Below are positions 34,997-44,215 of a stretch of DNA of 64,000 nucleotides, in pieces. Made by a program: the position numbers and the translations under genes. Below the pieces are notes generated by a model. That model was not told where the DNA came from, searched no databases, and saw nothing but the letters and a program-made list of their open reading frames with translations. How positions within the stretch are numbered: position 1 is the first letter of the stretch; the number at the start of each line of letters is the position of its first letter. Source of the stretch: CBDCTM01 sp965222005 (GTDB taxonomy: Bacteria > Bacteroidota > Bacteroidia > Chitinophagales > Saprospiraceae); NCBI GenBank assembly GCA_965222005.1, contig CBDCTM010000001.1:44368-108367 (forward strand), written 5' to 3'.

Positions 34997-36913
34997 TTAA
35001 GCTACTATCTTTACTTTAAATCGTTTAGCCCAGCCAAATAACTGAATAATCAGCCATATTTGATGGGTGGTGCGATATATGGAATGGGTCTTGTTATCTT
35101 TTCTCTGCTTTGTCCCAAGTTCTATCCATTTTTCAATAGTTCGAATATCAAATAATTGGGCCAATGGGTGCCCTTCATTAACCAGTGATTTGATCAAATT
35201 TTTAAACTTAGTATTAAAATATTTCTGTAAAGGAATATCAAATCCAGTTTTAGGGTGATTGAACACTATATCCGGTAATTGGTCTTTCACCATTTCCCTT
35301 AGGATATATTTTCCTATTCCATCATGAATTAGAAAACGATCAGGAATCCGAGTTGATGCTTCAAAAAGATCAGGATCAAGAAAAGGCGCTCGAACCTCTA
35401 AAGAATTGGCCATACTCATCCGGTCAACTTTTGGCAACATGTGCAAGGGCAGGTTATGCATCACTCTATAATACATTACTTTTCTTAAACTACTCCATCC
35501 TGAAGCTGCTTTAGGGTATTCAGCCAGGCGTTGCAAATTATTCTTTTCAACAGGAGAAGCATTCCAAAACAACTTTCCTACTTCCTTGTCCGTAAACATC
35601 TGATGGAATACAATAGGCATAAACGATTCAGAATAAGAGGCTACTTGTGTCGCACGTTTTACCTGTCGCAACGTGGTAGAATTTTCGAAAGAAGATAATT
35701 GGCTTACCATTTCTGCTGAACCACTAATGAGGCGTTTCACTACCCTTGGCAACTGGTGAATCCGTGTTATTTTTGACCACCACTTAAAGACATTGTAGCC
35801 AGCAAATAATTCATCTCCACCATCTCCTGATAATGCTACGGTAACATGTTTTTTAATTTCCTTAGTAATCAAATAGGTAGGAATAGCAGAAGAATCTGTA
35901 AAAGGCAGACCATTGTGATCAATGATCATCCAAAATAAGTCTTCATCAAAATCGTAATTTGGAATGGTGATTTGATAGTGGTCCGTACCCAAATGCTCTG
36001 ATACTGCTTTAGCAACTGGACTCTCATCATATTTACTATCTTCAAATTTTACGGTAAATGTTTTTATAGGCTCGGAAGATTGCTGTTGCATTTTTGCTAC
36101 GATAGTACTGGAATCAATTCCCCCAGATAGAAAAGCTCCTATCGGTACATCACTAATCATTTGTCTTTTGACAGCTTTATTTAAAATCGGATTTAAATAC
36201 TCCATCACTTCCTCCTTCGACCTAAGGCGTTCGTCTGGCTTATAGTTTACCTCAAAGTATTTTTCAATAATTACACGATGATGCCTGAACAACAATGTGT
36301 GTCCCGGAGGAAGTGAATATATATCCTTCAGGAGCGTTAATGGTTCGGGTACCACCCCCAATGAGAGATAATATGGTAACGCCTCTTCATTAAGTACGCG
36401 AGGAATATCATCATTTTCAAGTAATGATTTGACTTCACTTGAAAAAGAAAAACCCTTCCCGTTGTGATGGTAGTAAAGCGGTTTTTCACCAAACCGATCC
36501 CGGCCAATAAACAATACCTCTTCACGAAGGTCATAAATACAAAACGTGAACATACCCTTTAGGCGAGTTGTCATTTCCTGGCCAAATTCTTCATATAAGT
36601 GAACGAGGGTTTCCGTATCGGAAGAGGTGGTAAAAATGTGCCCTTTTTTCTCTAATGTTTTTCTTAATTCCTTGTAGTTGTAAATTTCTCCGTTTAGAAA
36701 CACACAAACTGACCTGCTCTCATTATAAATTGGCTGAGTGCCGCCTGTCAAATCGATGATAGCCAGCCGACGCATGGCCAAGGTACAAAACGGCGTGGAT
36801 AAAAACCCGGCTTCATCTGGACCACGATGAAGGATGGCTTCGTTCATTTGTTGAACAACAACCCTGCGCTTTTCTTCTTCAAATGTGTTTGCTATTCCAC
36901 AAATGCCGCACAT
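34997..36913 (-). CDS. asnB: Asparagine-synthetase-like glutamine amidotransferase 3
   Basis: A full-length 638-residue protein. It has Cys2 (MCGICGI), RLAIIDLTGG, NGEIYNYKEL, the PP-loop SGGIDSS (263-269) and FTVKFEDSKYDESPVAKAVS in the synthetase domain. It probably amidates a uronic acid residue of the glycan, or makes asparagine. It follows the beta-helix gene by 1 bp and is the only clearly intact copy in the 27-42 kb block. Confidence 0.85.
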   Translation of the reverse strand: MCGICGIANTFEEEKRRVVVQQMNEAILHRGPDEAGFLSTPFCTLAMRRLAIIDLTGGTQPIYNESRSVCVFLNGEIYNYKELRKTLEKKGHIFTTSSDTETLVHLYEEFGQEMTTRLKGMFTFCIYDLREEVLFIGRDRFGEKPLYYHHNGKGFSFSSEVKSLLENDDIPRVLNEEALPYYLSLGVVPEPLTLLKDIYSLPPGHTLLFRHHRVIIEKYFEVNYKPDERLRSKEEVMEYLNPILNKAVKRQMISDVPIGAFLSGGIDSSTIVAKMQQQSSEPIKTFTVKFEDSKYDESPVAKAVSEHLGTDHYQITIPNYDFDEDLFWMIIDHNGLPFTDSSAIPTYLITKEIKKHVTVALSGDGGDELFAGYNVFKWWSKITRIHQLPRVVKRLISGSAEMVSQLSSFENSTTLRQVKRATQVASYSESFMPIVFHQMFTDKEVGKLFWNASPVEKNNLQRLAEYPKAASGWSSLRKVMYYRVMHNLPLHMLPKVDRMSMANSLEVRAPFLDPDLFEASTRIPDRFLIHDGIGKYILREMVKDQLPDIVFNHPKTGFDIPLQKYFNTKFKNLIKSLVNEGHPLAQLFDIRTIEKWIELGTKQRKDNKTHSIYRTTHQIWLIIQLFGWAKRFKVKIVA

Positions 36914-36914
36914 G

Positions 36915-38321
36915 TTATTCCCTGATTGTATTTCCGTTCCTAATAATTCTACCTTTGGATTCTGGTAATTTTAGATGCTTCACTCCTATTAGTGTGTTAT
37001 CTTCTATTGTAGTCTTCGTTCTCGGATCTAAATACGACAACTGCGGAATAACAGGGTTAGCTATATCCACAATATTATTATTAAAAACAAGTGCCGAAGA
37101 AGATTCGTTTCGTATCAGTCTATTCTGATTGTGCTTTTTCTTTTGAATAAAGCGACAGTCGTTAAAGGTCACTTGCCCTCCTAATTGACCGGCTTTTATA
37201 TAGATGACATTTTGTTGACCTGCCTTTTTTTCCAAATCTAATATATTTGTAAATTCACTATTCGAGAATTTAAGCTTTTTGATATTATGGCCATATATAT
37301 TAATGGGACCGTCCGAAATTAAGTTGTTAATGGAAACATATCTAGTTGGAAAGTTTTTATCGAAAGACTGAATTATAGTCACCCTTCCATTGGACTTACT
37401 ATTCACTTGGTCAATTATTAATGTGCCAACGTTCTGCGAGCACGTAAACAGGCTAGGTGTCTTAATGAGGTTTATATCACTTATATAGCATTCATTGATA
37501 CTTTGGAAAAAGAAACCGCTGGTTCCCTCTACAAATATGTTGGATATTTTTGCCACCTTATTGGCCGGAAGATTTTTCTCTGTCTTGATATTTATCGCTT
37601 GGCCGGCGCCTCCTTTTAGCTCACAATGATTAATGTTGATCTCTCGGCAACTATTTAAATATATATGGTGGGTAAACCTGCTGTTTGCCGTGTTTCTTTC
37701 AGATTTAAAGTTGTTTATAGCTACGGTGCCGCAATCTTCACAAAACACTCCCATCATATTTCCGCTGGATATCAGTCCATCTATAACAAGTTGATCTACT
37801 TTGTTTAATTTTGTAATATATGCAAAGTTTTTAGCTGAGCAATTATAAATGGATAGTTTCGAAATTCTTTTGTTTTTCGGACTAGCCTCAATCGCTCTCA
37901 GATTACTCGACCAGTTTTTAATTATTTTGTATGACGCGAACCTATGTTTGTTCTCACTCACAAAGTGAAGATTTTTTACAACGACTTCATCACCCGCTAC
38001 AACAAACATATTCATATGACTATGTTGAGGCTTACAAATTAGGGTAGCACCGTTCCCCTCAACCTTTTTACTGTCTTTAATGACGATAGGTCGATCGATG
38101 TGGTATACACCTTTAGCTTCGAAGGCGACTGTTCTACTGGATGAATCAAAAGCCTTCTGAATGGCTATGGCATCAGAACGTCCATCATTCGATTTTGCAC
38201 CAAATTCTTTAACATGATTATATGACTTGCCCCCTTTCCTTTTGTTGGTTTTACAAGATGTCCATGCCAAAATGCTCATAGCACAAAGAACTGTTAGCAA
38301 ATAGGGAACACTAATTTTCAT
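36915..38321 (-). CDS. Right-handed beta-helix (pectate-lyase-like) lipoprotein
   Basis: A 468-residue secreted protein. It begins with a signal sequence and a lipoprotein-type cysteine (SILAWTSC, Cys23). The body starts NHVKEFGAKSNDGRSDAIAI, the pectate-lyase/GH28 superfamily N-terminal motif, and continues as parallel beta-helix coils (AINNFKSERNTANSRFTHHI, INVKNI-type rungs). It may cleave, epimerise or bind the glycan made by this locus. Catalytic residues cannot be assigned from sequence alone. A broken copy of its C-terminal part lies at 33636. Confidence 0.75.
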   Translation of the reverse strand: MKISVPYLLTVLCAMSILAWTSCKTNKRKGGKSYNHVKEFGAKSNDGRSDAIAIQKAFDSSSRTVAFEAKGVYHIDRPIVIKDSKKVEGNGATLICKPQHSHMNMFVVAGDEVVVKNLHFVSENKHRFASYKIIKNWSSNLRAIEASPKNKRISKLSIYNCSAKNFAYITKLNKVDQLVIDGLISSGNMMGVFCEDCGTVAINNFKSERNTANSRFTHHIYLNSCREININHCELKGGAGQAINIKTEKNLPANKVAKISNIFVEGTSGFFFQSINECYISDINLIKTPSLFTCSQNVGTLIIDQVNSKSNGRVTIIQSFDKNFPTRYVSINNLISDGPINIYGHNIKKLKFSNSEFTNILDLEKKAGQQNVIYIKAGQLGGQVTFNDCRFIQKKKHNQNRLIRNESSSALVFNNNIVDIANPVIPQLSYLDPRTKTTIEDNTLIGVKHLKLPESKGRIIRNGNTIRE

Positions 38322-39302
38322 CTAATAGGGATACTCTTTTTTCTTTTTGGTCAAAATAAAAACACCTCTGGTTTTCAAGTCTTCTTTTGAAACTTTTTGA
38401 AACCTCTTAGCAAGTTGCGTCCTCGATATGGTTGGAGTAGCATATGCCTTTTGAGTATACAGAATGTCGAATCCTGTTTTGGTCAGCAGTTTTTCATATA
38501 TAGAATTTGGTAACCGATTAATAAAAAACGGCCTTTTTCCTTTCATAATCTTCCACTCTAAATCGGAATAAGTCCAGTGCCCATCCCAGGTGTCAGCGGT
38601 GCGCATACAGGCAAGATCAATTTGATGTGACATAAGTCCTCCTGGGCAAAGCCAACTCTTCATTTTCTTAAATATCTCTTCTATGTTTTCAATATATTCC
38701 AATACAGACTGAGATAAACAATAGTCTACAGAATCAACTTCAATAACTTCCTCATCAAACCAAGGCACTTTATACGTAATTAATGAATTTTGATCGTTTC
38801 CAACATTGATTTCTCGAATAGCCTTTTTGATTTTTGCTATGCGGTCGCTGTCAAGCGCATTTCGCAATACCGATTTGTCAAGGATATGATGAGGAAAGCT
38901 ATAATCCCCAAGATTTGGTTTTAAATTCGCGAACTGATTGCTTTTAGATATAGGTGCTCTACTTTTGAAAAGTTGAACTAATTCTTCAAAAATTTTCATG
39001 TTCTTTTCTACTGAACCGTATTTCAATATATCAAAGGCAAAATACTTTTCTACTCCTGATAATAGGGCAGAAAGTCCAATACCTATAGAATCTCCAGGGC
39101 CTAATTCTGCCACGACTTTTGGCATATTCTTCATCCCATTGTCACAAGCCAAAACAAGGTGCCTTAACCATACAGAATAACAATATGCTGCTGACGAGGT
39201 GCCTCCGGTCTGGTTATAATAAATTTTTCTCAACCCAGCATTAATAAGTGGAAGCATAGTGGCAGATCCATACAATAGCTGTTTGTATTTAGTTTTATTC
39301 AT
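38322..39302 (-). CDS. SAM-dependent methyltransferase-like protein
   Basis: A 326-residue protein. KVVAELGPGDSIGIGLSALL (about residues 61-80) is motif I, KYFAFDILKY the acidic strand, and DYCLSQSVLEYIENIEEIFK with MKSWLCPGGLMSHQIDL the post-motif segments. The protein is longer than a minimal methyltransferase, with an added central block. It may modify a glycan or a lipid carrier. It overlaps the next GT by 4 bp. Confidence 0.7.
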   Translation of the reverse strand: MNKTKYKQLLYGSATMLPLINAGLRKIYYNQTGGTSSAAYCYSVWLRHLVLACDNGMKNMPKVVAELGPGDSIGIGLSALLSGVEKYFAFDILKYGSVEKNMKIFEELVQLFKSRAPISKSNQFANLKPNLGDYSFPHHILDKSVLRNALDSDRIAKIKKAIREINVGNDQNSLITYKVPWFDEEVIEVDSVDYCLSQSVLEYIENIEEIFKKMKSWLCPGGLMSHQIDLACMRTADTWDGHWTYSDLEWKIMKGKRPFFINRLPNSIYEKLLTKTGFDILYTQKAYATPTISRTQLAKRFQKVSKEDLKTRGVFILTKKKKEYPY

Positions 39303-40456
39303 TTAAGTTCAGTACTGGTGAAATTGAAGGAGTGTGCATTGGTTTTTTTAGTAACTTGGTGGTCAAATGAGACTCCCTCTTTCTCGTAAATTATAAACGC
39401 ACGTTTCACCATATCATTCAATGCGAACTTTTTCTCTGCTTTGAGTCTTCCTAGTCTACCCATTCTAATCAATTTACTTGGATCATCTAATAACTCTGTT
39501 GCTCGTTTTACAAGTGCAGCTTTATCATTTATTGGAACTACTATCCCAGATATTTCTTCTTCAATTAACCATTTTGCGTCGCCAGCTGAAGTTGCCAACA
39601 CAGCTCTTCCCGACGCCATTGCCTCAATAATGACATTAGAAGCACCTTCTGATTCTGCCGTGTGAATCAATAAATGACTCCATAAAAGCAGCCGGTTAAC
39701 GTTCTCCACCTCCCCTATTAGCTCAATATGTTTTTCCAGCGATCTTGATTTAATTAACGATTGGAGTTGGCTTTTCAACTCACCATTCCCTGCTAGCTTT
39801 AATCGAATAGCATAGTTTTTATTTATCAATTCGTAAATCAAATCAATAAGGATATCCCACCTTTTCTCCGGACCAAGTCTTCCAATAGCACAAATATTAA
39901 TTTCGTTATTTATCTTAGGTGGAGATGCCTCAAATTTATCGAGGTCAATTCCGTTAGTTAATGTATATATTTTTCGTTTAACTATTTTAGAGTAGGCTTT
40001 TTCTAATTCTTCTGCCCCTTTATAATTATTAGTTATATTGGACAACGGCAATAGTCCACAAATTATCCCATTTAATTTTCCGGCAGAAAATTTAAAATAA
40101 CCAAAGCTGCTACGCAATCCACCAACTGCTTTGGTACCTGTCGTTAAACAAGCCGCCCATATAGCAGAATTGATGTAGAATGTATAGGAGTGACATAGGG
40201 CAATTTTGTGCCTAACTACAATTTTCCTAAGCTGATATATGCGGCCAAGCGTACTGCCTTTCAGTTTAAAAATCGGTATCTTCAGCCCTTCAAACCGAGA
40301 AAGTGCTAAAGTATTAGAATCATCGCTTCTCCAAATAGCCAGCCCAATCTTGACTTTACTTTTATCAATAGCATTCATTAAGTAGAACAATTGTCTTTCC
40401 TGTCCCCCATTGTAAACACCACCCAGGCAGTATAGTATATCAATTTTAGGTTTCAA
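39299..40456 (-). CDS. Glycosyltransferase family 4 (GT-B)
   Basis: A 385-residue enzyme: ILYCLGGVYNGGQERQLFYL (donor-loop region), ALCHSYTFYINSAIWAA, YTLTNGIDLDKFEA at the linker, INICAIGRLGPEKRWDILI and SEGASNVIIEAMASGRAVLA, the E-x7-E motif. It overlaps both the methyltransferase gene (4 bp) and the deacetylase gene (11 bp), so the order is one coupled transcript. Confidence 0.85.
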   Translation of the reverse strand: MKPKIDILYCLGGVYNGGQERQLFYLMNAIDKSKVKIGLAIWRSDDSNTLALSRFEGLKIPIFKLKGSTLGRIYQLRKIVVRHKIALCHSYTFYINSAIWAACLTTGTKAVGGLRSSFGYFKFSAGKLNGIICGLLPLSNITNNYKGAEELEKAYSKIVKRKIYTLTNGIDLDKFEASPPKINNEINICAIGRLGPEKRWDILIDLIYELINKNYAIRLKLAGNGELKSQLQSLIKSRSLEKHIELIGEVENVNRLLLWSHLLIHTAESEGASNVIIEAMASGRAVLATSAGDAKWLIEEEISGIVVPINDKAALVKRATELLDDPSKLIRMGRLGRLKAEKKFALNDMVKRAFIIYEKEGVSFDHQVTKKTNAHSFNFTSTELK

Positions 40457-41285
40457 TTATTGTTGGTTTCCGATGTAGCCCACTAAACTTTAAATTCAGA
40501 TAGTGAGGGTCATCACTGTGTAAACTTATTCTAGCAATTTCATAATTAGACAATCCAAGCCTCAAAGGTTTTACTGCAAATCCATATTCATAATACCTGG
40601 AGCAGGCTTCCAAGACTTGTTTGTTGTAAAGCCCTTGTGGATATGCAAATGTGTTTACTTCACATCCAGTTTTTTGCTCCAAATAGCTCTTTGAATTCTT
40701 TACCTCCGCCTCAATTTGTTCGGCTGTACAATTTATAAGTTTAGGATGAGTAACGCTATGGCTACCAATTTCGACTAAAGGATGCGCTGCTAATTTTTTT
40801 AATTGGTCTTCACTCATACCATCATAAAGGTCACGGGCAATAAATTCAGGGACATCCTCCGGTAGATTGTTCCACTGAGCATGAGCCCTATCCTTGATGA
40901 ACCAAAGCCAACTTTTCGGGCTCTTTACGTGTTGTGTTGGAATGAAAAATAATGCTGGGGCGTTGTGTTTTTCTAAAATGGGAAGTACATTGGTATAATT
41001 GTTCGCCAACCCATCATCAAATGTTAATAAAACACCTCCTTTATATCCATTAAAATATTGCTCGGGCGTTATAAATTCAAAATTCTGGTCTAACCATGAA
41101 AGTATTTTTTCAAATTGGTCAATGGTTAAATCTCTTTGGGCATTTGGACGAAGGCTGTACATTTTTTTATGTACCCCATGGAACAAAGCGACAAAATTTT
41201 TTGATTTTTGATAATAAGATCGCGTGATTCTTGATAGTGGCGCTAGACAATAATATAAGAGATTATTTTTCATTAGATTTTGCAA
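40446..41285 (-). CDS. NodB-type polysaccharide deacetylase
   Basis: A 279-residue carbohydrate esterase family 4 protein. TFDDG at residues 88-92 supplies the catalytic and metal-binding Asp pair, GSHSVTHPKL (His176, His180) completes the zinc site, and VNTFAYPQGLYNKQVLE and PALFFIPTQHVK match family motifs. It removes N- or O-acetyl groups from a glycan. No signal peptide is evident, though a short hydrophobic N-terminus (YYCLAPLSRI) may anchor it. It shares 23 bp with the next gene. Confidence 0.85.
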   Translation of the reverse strand: MQNLMKNNLLYYCLAPLSRITRSYYQKSKNFVALFHGVHKKMYSLRPNAQRDLTIDQFEKILSWLDQNFEFITPEQYFNGYKGGVLLTFDDGLANNYTNVLPILEKHNAPALFFIPTQHVKSPKSWLWFIKDRAHAQWNNLPEDVPEFIARDLYDGMSEDQLKKLAAHPLVEIGSHSVTHPKLINCTAEQIEAEVKNSKSYLEQKTGCEVNTFAYPQGLYNKQVLEACSRYYEYGFAVKPLRLGLSNYEIARISLHSDDPHYLNLKFSGLHRKPTIIET

Positions 41286-42198
41286 GTATTATATTTTTAA
41301 TTTCGCTCCCACAACCTAGTATAGCTATTTCTGTAAACCGATTATCTTTTTGTAACTTAAATATAGAGCCATTATTTTGCCCTTTTCTATTAGTCCTACA
41401 AACAATTAAGTATCCTCCAGGATTCAGTTTTTTAGCCAATGCAGCTACCATTTTGTTTAATTTGAAGTCATCAAAATAGGCTCTATTAAGGATATTAGCT
41501 GCCCTAATTATATCAAAAGAGCAATAGCTATCATTCTTTTCTATAATGTCTTCCTGTTTAATGACAATTCTGTTGTCATATTTTAATAGTTGGCTTATTA
41601 ATTTAATTTTTTCAATCTTTGCTATTACATAGCTTTTTCGATGTTCACGGTTTAATTTTCTTAAAAAGAAAATACGCAATAAACTTAGAACTAGCTTTGC
41701 TATAAGGTATGGTATCCAATTCAATGGAGAATAAGATATAGAGTTTGAAAAAACTATTCTACCAATATTGAATTCTAAAAGATTCAAGTCAGTATCCGTA
41801 ATAACACAAATAAATTTTTTAGAAAAAAAATATATTACAAATCCATCTATGTACAGGTCGCTTCCAACCATTTTAAAATTCAATTGTTTGGAGTCTAAAT
41901 AATTACACCATTCCATGGTAGTGATTCCTGAGGATATTGCCACATCAGAAATGCTGATCTTCTTCCCGGGTTTAAATTTTATACTTCGAAAAACTAAGTC
42001 ATTTAAATCATTCAATCTATTTAAATCTGTATGCTTATATGTTCCATTTGCTAACTTTGTTCTTTCAAAAAATTGTTTCTCCATCATTAAGATAGTATCT
42101 ATAGATTTATTTTCTTTGCTTTCAAATATTTTATACCAAGGAATCTGGTTTAATTGAAATTTTAACGATTTTATCATTTTTCCCATGGTCTTGTCCAA
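41263..42198 (-). CDS. Divergent methyltransferase-like protein
   Basis: A 311-residue protein. ISISDVAISSGITTMEWCNY (about residues 76-95) resembles motif I of class I methyltransferases, FKMVGSDLYIDGFVIYF the second strand, and SFDIIRAANILNRAYFDDFK with LAKKLNPGGYLIVCRTN the later strands. A hydrophobic stretch WIPYLIAKLVLSLLRIFF sits mid-protein. The glycine signature is not classical, so function is tentative. Confidence 0.55.
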   Translation of the reverse strand: MDKTMGKMIKSLKFQLNQIPWYKIFESKENKSIDTILMMEKQFFERTKLANGTYKHTDLNRLNDLNDLVFRSIKFKPGKKISISDVAISSGITTMEWCNYLDSKQLNFKMVGSDLYIDGFVIYFFSKKFICVITDTDLNLLEFNIGRIVFSNSISYSPLNWIPYLIAKLVLSLLRIFFLRKLNREHRKSYVIAKIEKIKLISQLLKYDNRIVIKQEDIIEKNDSYCSFDIIRAANILNRAYFDDFKLNKMVAALAKKLNPGGYLIVCRTNRKGQNNGSIFKLQKDNRFTEIAILGCGSEIKNIILAKSNEK

Positions 42199-42392
42199 TT
42201 CCTAGTCGAAATACTGGGTGTGATTTAAACTTTGGGGGAATTCCACTTTTTATAATTTACCCAATAATTGGGTAAATTTTGTAGCAATGCATCAAAAGTA
42301 ATGCTGTTGTTCTAAGTTGAATTGCCAGAAGAACCACCCGATAGCTAGGTTATGTCATTTATCTTTTTTAGAGAAAGACAAAGATTTTCTAA
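42199..42392. other. Intergenic region with a perfect 25-bp palindrome
   Basis: A 194-bp gap between the methyltransferase-like gene and the IS1 remnant. Nothing else is recognisable besides the palindrome at 42254-42278. Confidence 0.5.
42254..42278. repeat. Perfect inverted repeat, 12-bp arms with a 1-base centre
   Basis: AATTTACCCAAT and ATTGGGTAAATT around a single A. A one-base centre makes a stable stem-loop unlikely, so a dimeric regulator's binding site is more plausible than a terminator. The upstream methyltransferase gene starts 56 bp away on the minus strand. Confidence 0.45.
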
Positions 42393-42860
42393 CTAATCGA
42401 CTAAGTCTTTACCTACTTTGTGCTTGGCTTTTGGGATGATGCTTTCGTAAGCTTTCCAGTAGTCAGTTTCAAAGAAGCAATCTTTCAAAACAGTCGGAAT
42501 TTTGTTCCCAAAAGCTTTAGCTGTTTTTTTGCCTCTTCCTCCGATATGATAAGCAACAACTAAACGATGCACGGGGTCATATGCTACCCAAATCCAGCGT
42601 TTATTCTTTTTGTTTTGAACAAATGACCATATTTCATCTGCTTGAATACCAAAGACTTGTAGTCGTTTTATTCTTCTAAGCAAAGAAGGATTGAGACCTA
42701 AATCTTTTGGTGTTTGTAGCCAAAATAAGCGCTTTTATCCAATCAGATTTGGTATGCCGATTATTTAAACGAACTGACGTTCACAGCATTTGCACTGGTG
42801 ATTTTGTTTTCCGTAGTGAGTGTGGTTACTACAAAGTTATGATTTTGTCCTCGTTGTCTC
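42393..42860 (-). pseudogene. Decayed IS1-family element (InsA and InsB remnants)
   Basis: An InsA remnant is read in pieces: THYGKQNHQCKCCERQFV, a zinc-ribbon, then NNRHTKSDWIKALILATNTK in the next frame. The InsB part (42393-42683) reads LRRIKRLQVFGIQADEIWSF, VQNKKNKRWIWVAYDPVHRL and YESIIPKAKHKVGKDLVD with no further catalytic part. Frameshifts and a truncated 3' end make it inactive. Left-end position is uncertain by about 50 bp because the wzy ORF runs into it. Confidence 0.7.
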
Positions 42861-44196
42861 TTTTAGCATTACATGGAGCATTACTTTTGATGCTCCGCCA
42901 ATTTTGTTTGTGCTGGCATTCATATTTACATTGCGTTTCCATAATACTGATTGCCATACCTAATAGGGCTACTCCAACCCGGTATTCTATTCCATTGTGA
43001 CTTGTTAAAAAAACAGGTCCTCCAAGAACTGATATTACTCCCAATAACAGAAATTTTATTGATATACAATTAATACTTTTAGATCTAAAAAAAAAATAAA
43101 AAATAAATAAAATCAAAAGAATAAAAGGTACTATTCCTGAATCTCCTAAGACTAACAAGTAGGTATTATGAATTCCAATGCCACAATTTTTGAGCCTGTT
43201 AAAGGCTCCTATACCACTGCCGAATAATGGCCTGTTCTTAATTTCTACAATGCCAATTTTTAGTACTTTTAATCGTTCATTTGCTGAGCCTTTGGAGTTA
43301 ATTTCTCCTGAAAAAAGAGAAATGCTATTTATTATTCGTTTTTTTTGATAAGGTGAGAGGTTGTGCATTACTGTCTCATATTTTTTTACTCCTAAGGATA
43401 AGGCATAAAACATCAATCCCATAAGGAATAAAAATCTCCATTTCAATCCCTTTTTTACCAAATTTAAATTAAGCACATGCACTATAAAATATATTAAAAT
43501 AACAACCATAGATCCCAATAAGGCGGCCCTGGAAAAAGTTTTATACGTAGCATACAGCGATACGGCTGCAGTTAATATGTAGATCGGCTTAAATCGAAAT
43601 CGAGAATCCATGAACATAAATAATGAAAATACGAGTGCAAAACAGCTTTGAAATCCGGCTTCATTTGGGTTTTCGAAAAAACCGATTTCTCTATTAGATC
43701 CCTCTAAAAAAGCTTTGTTTGCAAAACTATAAACTGAAGCTAACCCCATCTCACTACCAAACGCTGTAATGGTCGCAACAACAGTTAACAAAGACCAAGT
43801 GAAATAATAAAGCCAAGCGGGGAACTTTGCCCGATGAAAATATAGGGTCGTTTTATAAAATACAAAAACTAGTAGAATAGTAGGTATATATTTTCTATAA
43901 AGGTTAATGTGGTTGGTTCTAGGGTCGTGTTCATTTATGTAGAAACTCAATCCTAGCGTTCCAATAAATAAATAACTAATTAAAAAAAATAGTAGTAGTA
44001 GAAAAGAAAAATGATATTTATTTTTTGTCCTGACTATAACTAATAATGAAATCACCAAACTCAATATTAGTATCAAAGGCGACAAGGGAGCTTTTATACC
44101 ATATAGCATAATTAAAAATCCATTGGCATTACCTAAAATCAATGTGCTTATGCATAAGTATAAGATCAAAATAATATTCGAAACTTTAATACTCAA
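42829..44196 (-). CDS. wzy: O-antigen/EPS polymerase (Wzy-like)
   Basis: A 455-residue polytopic protein with about 11-12 membrane segments and the large periplasmic loop typical of Wzy_C/O-antigen ligase proteins (GSGIGAFNRLKNCGIGIHNT near residue 340, with the conserved His). It would polymerise the exported repeat units. The last about 30 residues (CKYECQHKQN, KRDNEDKIITL) are not membrane-like and are encoded by the IS1 remnant region, so the native C-terminus was probably replaced. Confidence 0.8.
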   Translation of the reverse strand: MSIKVSNIILILYLCISTLILGNANGFLIMLYGIKAPLSPLILILSLVISLLVIVRTKNKYHFSFLLLLFFLISYLFIGTLGLSFYINEHDPRTNHINLYRKYIPTILLVFVFYKTTLYFHRAKFPAWLYYFTWSLLTVVATITAFGSEMGLASVYSFANKAFLEGSNREIGFFENPNEAGFQSCFALVFSLFMFMDSRFRFKPIYILTAAVSLYATYKTFSRAALLGSMVVILIYFIVHVLNLNLVKKGLKWRFLFLMGLMFYALSLGVKKYETVMHNLSPYQKKRIINSISLFSGEINSKGSANERLKVLKIGIVEIKNRPLFGSGIGAFNRLKNCGIGIHNTYLLVLGDSGIVPFILLILFIFYFFFRSKSINCISIKFLLLGVISVLGGPVFLTSHNGIEYRVGVALLGMAISIMETQCKYECQHKQNWRSIKSNAPCNAKRDNEDKIITL

Positions 44197-44215
44197 TTGA
44201 ACGTTTGGCTTTTTC

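Noticed and set aside
42707..43000. 97-codon plus-strand ORF over the IS1 remnant and wzy end
   Set aside because: Antisense reading; the minus strand carries InsA zinc-ribbon and Wzy sequence.
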